Source of the DNA: Streptomyces sp. DT2A-34
GTDB lineage: Bacteria > Actinomycetota > Actinomycetes > Streptomycetales > Streptomycetaceae
NCBI RefSeq assembly: GCF_030499515.1
Contig: NZ_JASTWJ010000001.1
Location: forward strand, 7,296,001-7,360,000
Length of the DNA stretch: 64,000 nucleotides
Direction of reading: 5' to 3'
Both the position numbers and the translations under genes were made by a program. The notes under the pieces are model-generated. The model saw only the letters and a list, made by a program, of their open reading frames with translations, did not search any database and was not told the origin of the DNA. Positions 62,938 to 64,000 of this stretch are shown here, piece after piece; the first letter of the stretch is position 1; the number at the start of each line of letters is the position of its first letter.

Positions 62938-64000
62938 GGCTGGACCCCCTTCAGCATCAGCTCGGCGAGTTCGAGGTTGATCCCCTCGGGCCAGTCGCCC
63001 CCGGCCACATAGGCGGCCGTGCACACCGGCGGGCACAGCAGGTCGCCGCCGCCCCCGGACGGGGCCGAGGGGGACGACGGCACGCTCGGACCGCTCGGCA
63101 GCGCCGTGGGCGTGGGCACGCCCGGCAGCTCCGGGAGATCCGGTACGTCCGGCAGGTCAGGGGCCTCGGGAAGCTCGGGCCCCTGGGTCCCCCCGTCGCC
63201 GCCCCGGCCGCCGTCCGGCTCGTCGGTCAAGTTGCCGTAGATCCCGGCCAGGTCGAGGTCCGCGGTGATGTGGAGGTTGACGTAGTCGCCCTTGATGGCG
63301 TCCACCGCGTTGCGCGGGAAGGGGTAAGTGGTGAGCAGTTCAAGGGAGTTGGGCAGGTCGTCACCCGCCTTGTTGAGCTGCTGCAGGATCGGGCGGAGCC
63401 GCTTCAGGTTGGCGACCGTGTCGTCGTGCGAGGCGTTGACCACCTTGGTGCCCGTCCTGCCGAGCTTCGACAGCGCGGTGAGCATGCGCGTCAGGTCGCG
63501 CCGCTGGTCGGCCAGGACCTTGAGAGCCGGTGGCATCTCCTCCACCGCGTCGGCGATGGTCTCCTTCTCCTTGCCGAGGCGTTTGGCGAGTCGGTCCACG
63601 GCCTTCAGTGCCCGGACGATGTCCTGCTTCTGCTTGTCCAGGCCGCCCAGGAACGTGTCCAGCTCCTTCAACAGCGACTTGACCCGGTTCTCCCGCCCCT
63701 CCAGCGCCTTGTTCAGCTCCACGGTGATCGTCTTGAGCTGGGCCACTCCGCCGCCGTTGAGCAGGGCGGACAGCGCCGACAGCACCTCCTCGATCTCCGG
63801 GTTGCGGCCGCTGCGGGACAGGGGGATCACATCGCCGTCGCCGAGGCGGCCGACCGGTGTGGTGGCCGGCGGCTTGGACAGCGCCACGTACTTCTCGCCG
63901 AGCATGCTGGTCTGGCGCAGTTCCGCGATCGCGTTGGCGGGCAGCTTCACCGAGTCGGCGACCCGCAGGCGCACGCGCGCGTGCCAGCCCTTCAGCTCCA
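62934..64000 (-). CDS. Mce-family protein with Pro-rich tail (5' end outside window)
   Basis: The frame is open to the window edge, and 1067 bases are visible. The end of the MlaD domain (VRLRVADSVKLPANAIAELRQTSMLGEKYVALS), the helical region (LDTFLGGLDKQKQDIVRALKAVDRLAKRL) and a Pro-rich tail (LPDVPDLPELPGVP) are seen, then a terminal CPPVCTAAYV segment. The two Cys near the end and the Pro-rich linker suggest a lipoprotein-position Mce (mceE-like), but the N-terminus with any lipobox is not in the window. Confidence 0.88.
   Translation of the reverse strand, partial: ELKGWHARVRLRVADSVKLPANAIAELRQTSMLGEKYVALSKPPATTPVGRLGDGDVIPLSRSGRNPEIEEVLSALSALLNGGGVAQLKTITVELNKALEGRENRVKSLLKELDTFLGGLDKQKQDIVRALKAVDRLAKRLGKEKETIADAVEEMPPALKVLADQRRDLTRMLTALSKLGRTGTKVVNASHDDTVANLKRLRPILQQLNKAGDDLPNSLELLTTYPFPRNAVDAIKGDYVNLHITADLDLAGIYGNLTDEPDGGRGGDGGTQGPELPEAPDLPDVPDLPELPGVPTPTALPSGPSVPSSPSAPSGGGGDLLCPPVCTAAYVAGGDWPEGINLELAELMLKGVQP

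Noticed and set aside
60380..64000. Mce genes as part of the peptide cluster
   Set aside because: They form a standard convergent Mce operon tail with no link to peptide synthesis; they mark the right border of the cluster.

Overview
The window is very GC-rich, uses many GTG and TTG starts, packs genes with ATGA/GTGA overlaps, and carries SARP, MbtH-like, AbsA-like and Mce genes. All of this points to a Streptomyces chromosome (or a close actinomycete). About 60 kb of it is a nonribosomal peptide (NRPS) locus; the last 3.6 kb is the end of an Mce-type membrane-transport operon.

Left and middle (1-33.5 kb). Gene content and order match what I recall of the calcium-dependent antibiotic (CDA) cluster of Streptomyces coelicolor. 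A leftward NRPS runs off the window and begins Ser-Thr by pocket code. It is followed by hmaS-hmo-hpgT (4-hydroxyphenylglycine supply), an AbsA2/AbsA1-like two-component system, an ABC exporter pair, a secreted phospholipase A2, a short prephenate dehydrogenase, a small secreted protein, a secreted lipase-like hydrolase, an MbtH-like protein, a CdaR-like SARP, a CtpE-like (putative Ca2+) P-type ATPase, a GlmT/DptI-like methyltransferase, trpE-G-D-C and a class II DAHP synthase. An IS5-family element and a short MITE-like element sit between hpgT and the response regulator. A luciferase-like monooxygenase and a free acyl carrier protein lie between the methyltransferase and trpE.

Right (33.5-60.3 kb). 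A second assembly line is joined to the trp/DAHP operon by a 4-base overlap: a fatty acyl-AMP ligase, then three NRPS genes (C-A-T-C-A-T-E; C-A-T; C-A-T-C-A-T-C-A-T-TE), then dpgA-dpgB-dpgC for 3,5-dihydroxyphenylglycine. It reads as six modules ending in a thioesterase, with its own lipid-starter machinery. No aminotransferase or MbtH gene accompanies it, so it would have to share hpgT and mbtH with the CDA-like half. I infer a composite locus for two acylated peptides, or one unusually split system, under common control.

Regulation. Direct repeats with an exact 11-bp period, each followed 11 bp later by a -10-like hexamer, lie upstream of hmaS, the phospholipase gene, trpE and the first gene of the second NRPS set. 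This is the usual geometry of SARP operators and fits control of both halves by the CdaR-like protein. A separate 12-bp word, ACTTTCGGCAGG, recurs in the intergenic regions of the ABC exporter, the SARP gene and the methyltransferase, with a one-mismatch copy before the lipase. It is a candidate operator for another regulator.

Functional calls rest on motif reading without database searches. Synteny with CDA is from memory.
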